In this document: positions 6,255-6,890 of the stretch, piece by piece
Position numbering within the stretch: position 1 is the first letter of the stretch
Layout of the letters: the number at the start of each line of letters is the position of its first letter
DNA from: Sideroxydans lithotrophicus
GTDB taxonomy: Bacteria > Pseudomonadota > Gammaproteobacteria > Burkholderiales > Sulfuriferulaceae
Length of the DNA stretch: 6,890 nucleotides
Assembly: GCA_022736605.1 (NCBI GenBank)
Contig: DZDB01000101.1
Coordinates: 1 to 6,890 of the forward strand
Direction of reading: 5' to 3'
Translations under genes and position numbers: made by a program
Notes under the pieces: model-generated
What the model was told of the DNA's origin: nothing
Database searches by the model: none
What the model saw: the letters and a program-made list of their open reading frames with translations, nothing else

Positions 6255-6890
6255 TCATGTACGTACAAACCAGGTAATCAAGGCAAACACGCCAATGATC
6301 ATGGCAAACGCGTAATGATAGATATAGCCCGACTGGAATTGGCGCGTCAGCTTGGAGAACCAGCCCACCGCACGCGCTGCACCGTTGACGAAGAAACCGT
6401 CAATCAGCTTCACATCACCGTAACGCCACAGCAGATTGCCCAGCTTGCGTGCGCCACCCGCGAAGAACCAGTCATTGAAAATATCAAAGCCATACTTGTT
6501 ATCCAGGATGGTATAAACCAGGCTGAAGCGTTCCTTGATCGCGGCGGGTATATCAGGACGCTTCATATAGAAGAACCAGGACAGCGCAACGCCTGCAAAG
6601 GCCAGCCAGAATGGCAGCGTGGTCAGGCCATGAACCGCCATCGCAAAAGCGCCGTGGAATTCTTCATGCAATTCGGCCATCGCCGGATGCGCAGTGGCGT
6701 TGATGTAAATGGCGTCCTTGAAGTAATCGCCAAACAGCATCGGCTGGATGGTGAAATAACCAACCACCAGCGAAGGAATCGCCAGCAATATCAACGGCAC
6801 AGTGACGACCCAGGGCGATTCGTGTGGTTTGCCGCCATGGCCGTGGTCATCGTGGCTGTGGTTATCACTGCCCAGATCGTCATGCGCGTG
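6255..6890 (-). CDS. nuoL: NADH-quinone oxidoreductase subunit L, C-terminal part (5' end outside window)
   Basis: This is the last 211 codons of NuoL, the distal antiporter-like subunit, whose C-terminus forms the long lateral helix that runs along the complex I membrane arm. The frame is open to the right edge, so a GTG at 6800 is internal and not a start. Full NuoL is usually about 650-690 residues, so roughly two thirds lies outside. The first residues in view are a His-rich hydrophilic stretch, followed by KPHESPW and a membrane segment (VVTVPLILLAIPSLVVGYF). Later landmarks are the family-typical DNKYGFDIFNDWFF, VKLIDGFFVNGAARAVGW, the QSGYIYHYAFAM block and a final membrane helix ending WFVRT. 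The channel residues of the antiporter core are outside the window and cannot be judged. It is followed after 31 bases by nuoM in the canonical L-M-N order. Confidence 0.96.
   Translation of the reverse strand, partial: HAHDDLGSDNHSHDDHGHGGKPHESPWVVTVPLILLAIPSLVVGYFTIQPMLFGDYFKDAIYINATAHPAMAELHEEFHGAFAMAVHGLTTLPFWLAFAGVALSWFFYMKRPDIPAAIKERFSLVYTILDNKYGFDIFNDWFFAGGARKLGNLLWRYGDVKLIDGFFVNGAARAVGWFSKLTRQFQSGYIYHYAFAMIIGVFALITWFVRT

Noticed and set aside
6258..6267. Perfect 10-base palindrome TGTACGTACA at the 3' end of nuoL
   Set aside because: It is short and lies within coding sequence (Val-Arg-Thr before the stop), with no second full copy nearby (the related TGTACGTACC at 661-670 is imperfect). 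It is likely chance.
6798..6800. GTG as a start for a separate 181-residue protein
   Set aside because: The same frame is open and coding upstream to the window edge with NuoL-typical KPHESPW sequence, so this is an internal valine codon of nuoL.

Overview
This window is a fully coding bacterial chromosome segment in which every supported gene lies on the minus strand, so it is transcribed from the right edge towards the left. The gene content and order point to a betaproteobacterium with roughly mid-50s GC. The clearest lineage mark is a small DUF2818 membrane protein directly behind nuoN, an arrangement known from Betaproteobacteria. The His-rich segment in NuoL is also familiar from that class. 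A finer placement (for example Nitrosomonadales-like) is only a guess.

Right part (about 2978-6890): this is the distal end of the operon for respiratory complex I (NADH:ubiquinone oxidoreductase). In transcription order it holds the last 211 codons of nuoL, complete nuoM, complete nuoN, and a 97-residue DUF2818 gene whose GTG start overlaps the nuoN stop by 4 bases. NuoL, NuoM and NuoN are the three antiporter-like proton-pumping subunits of the membrane arm. The characteristic membrane-buried Glu and Lys residues are all visible in NuoM and NuoN, so both look functional.

Middle (2878-2977): this 100-base gap is the only real intergenic space. On the minus strand it carries a very good match to a sigma-54 (RpoN) -24/-12 promoter, TGGCAA-N5-TTGCT, followed about 45 bases later by a strong GAGGAG ribosome binding site and the next gene. 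No convincing intrinsic terminator separates it from the nuo operon.

Left part (1-2877): this is the start of a pilus or secretion assembly module. A complete GspE/PilB-superfamily assembly ATPase of the MshE type carries an apparently complete N-terminal cyclic-di-GMP-binding MshEN domain. It abuts exactly (TAA then ATG) a GspF/PilC/MshG inner-membrane platform protein, which is cut by the left edge after 391 codons. Together they would form the extension motor and its membrane platform for an MSHA-like type IV pilus (or a related type II secretion apparatus), with likely allosteric control by c-di-GMP and possible transcriptional control by RpoN.

Most of the window is ordinary, well-conserved sequence. 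The points most worth a second look are the sigma-54-like promoter combined with the c-di-GMP-responsive ATPase, the junction between the respiratory and pilus operons, and the poorly characterised DUF2818 protein coupled to nuoN.
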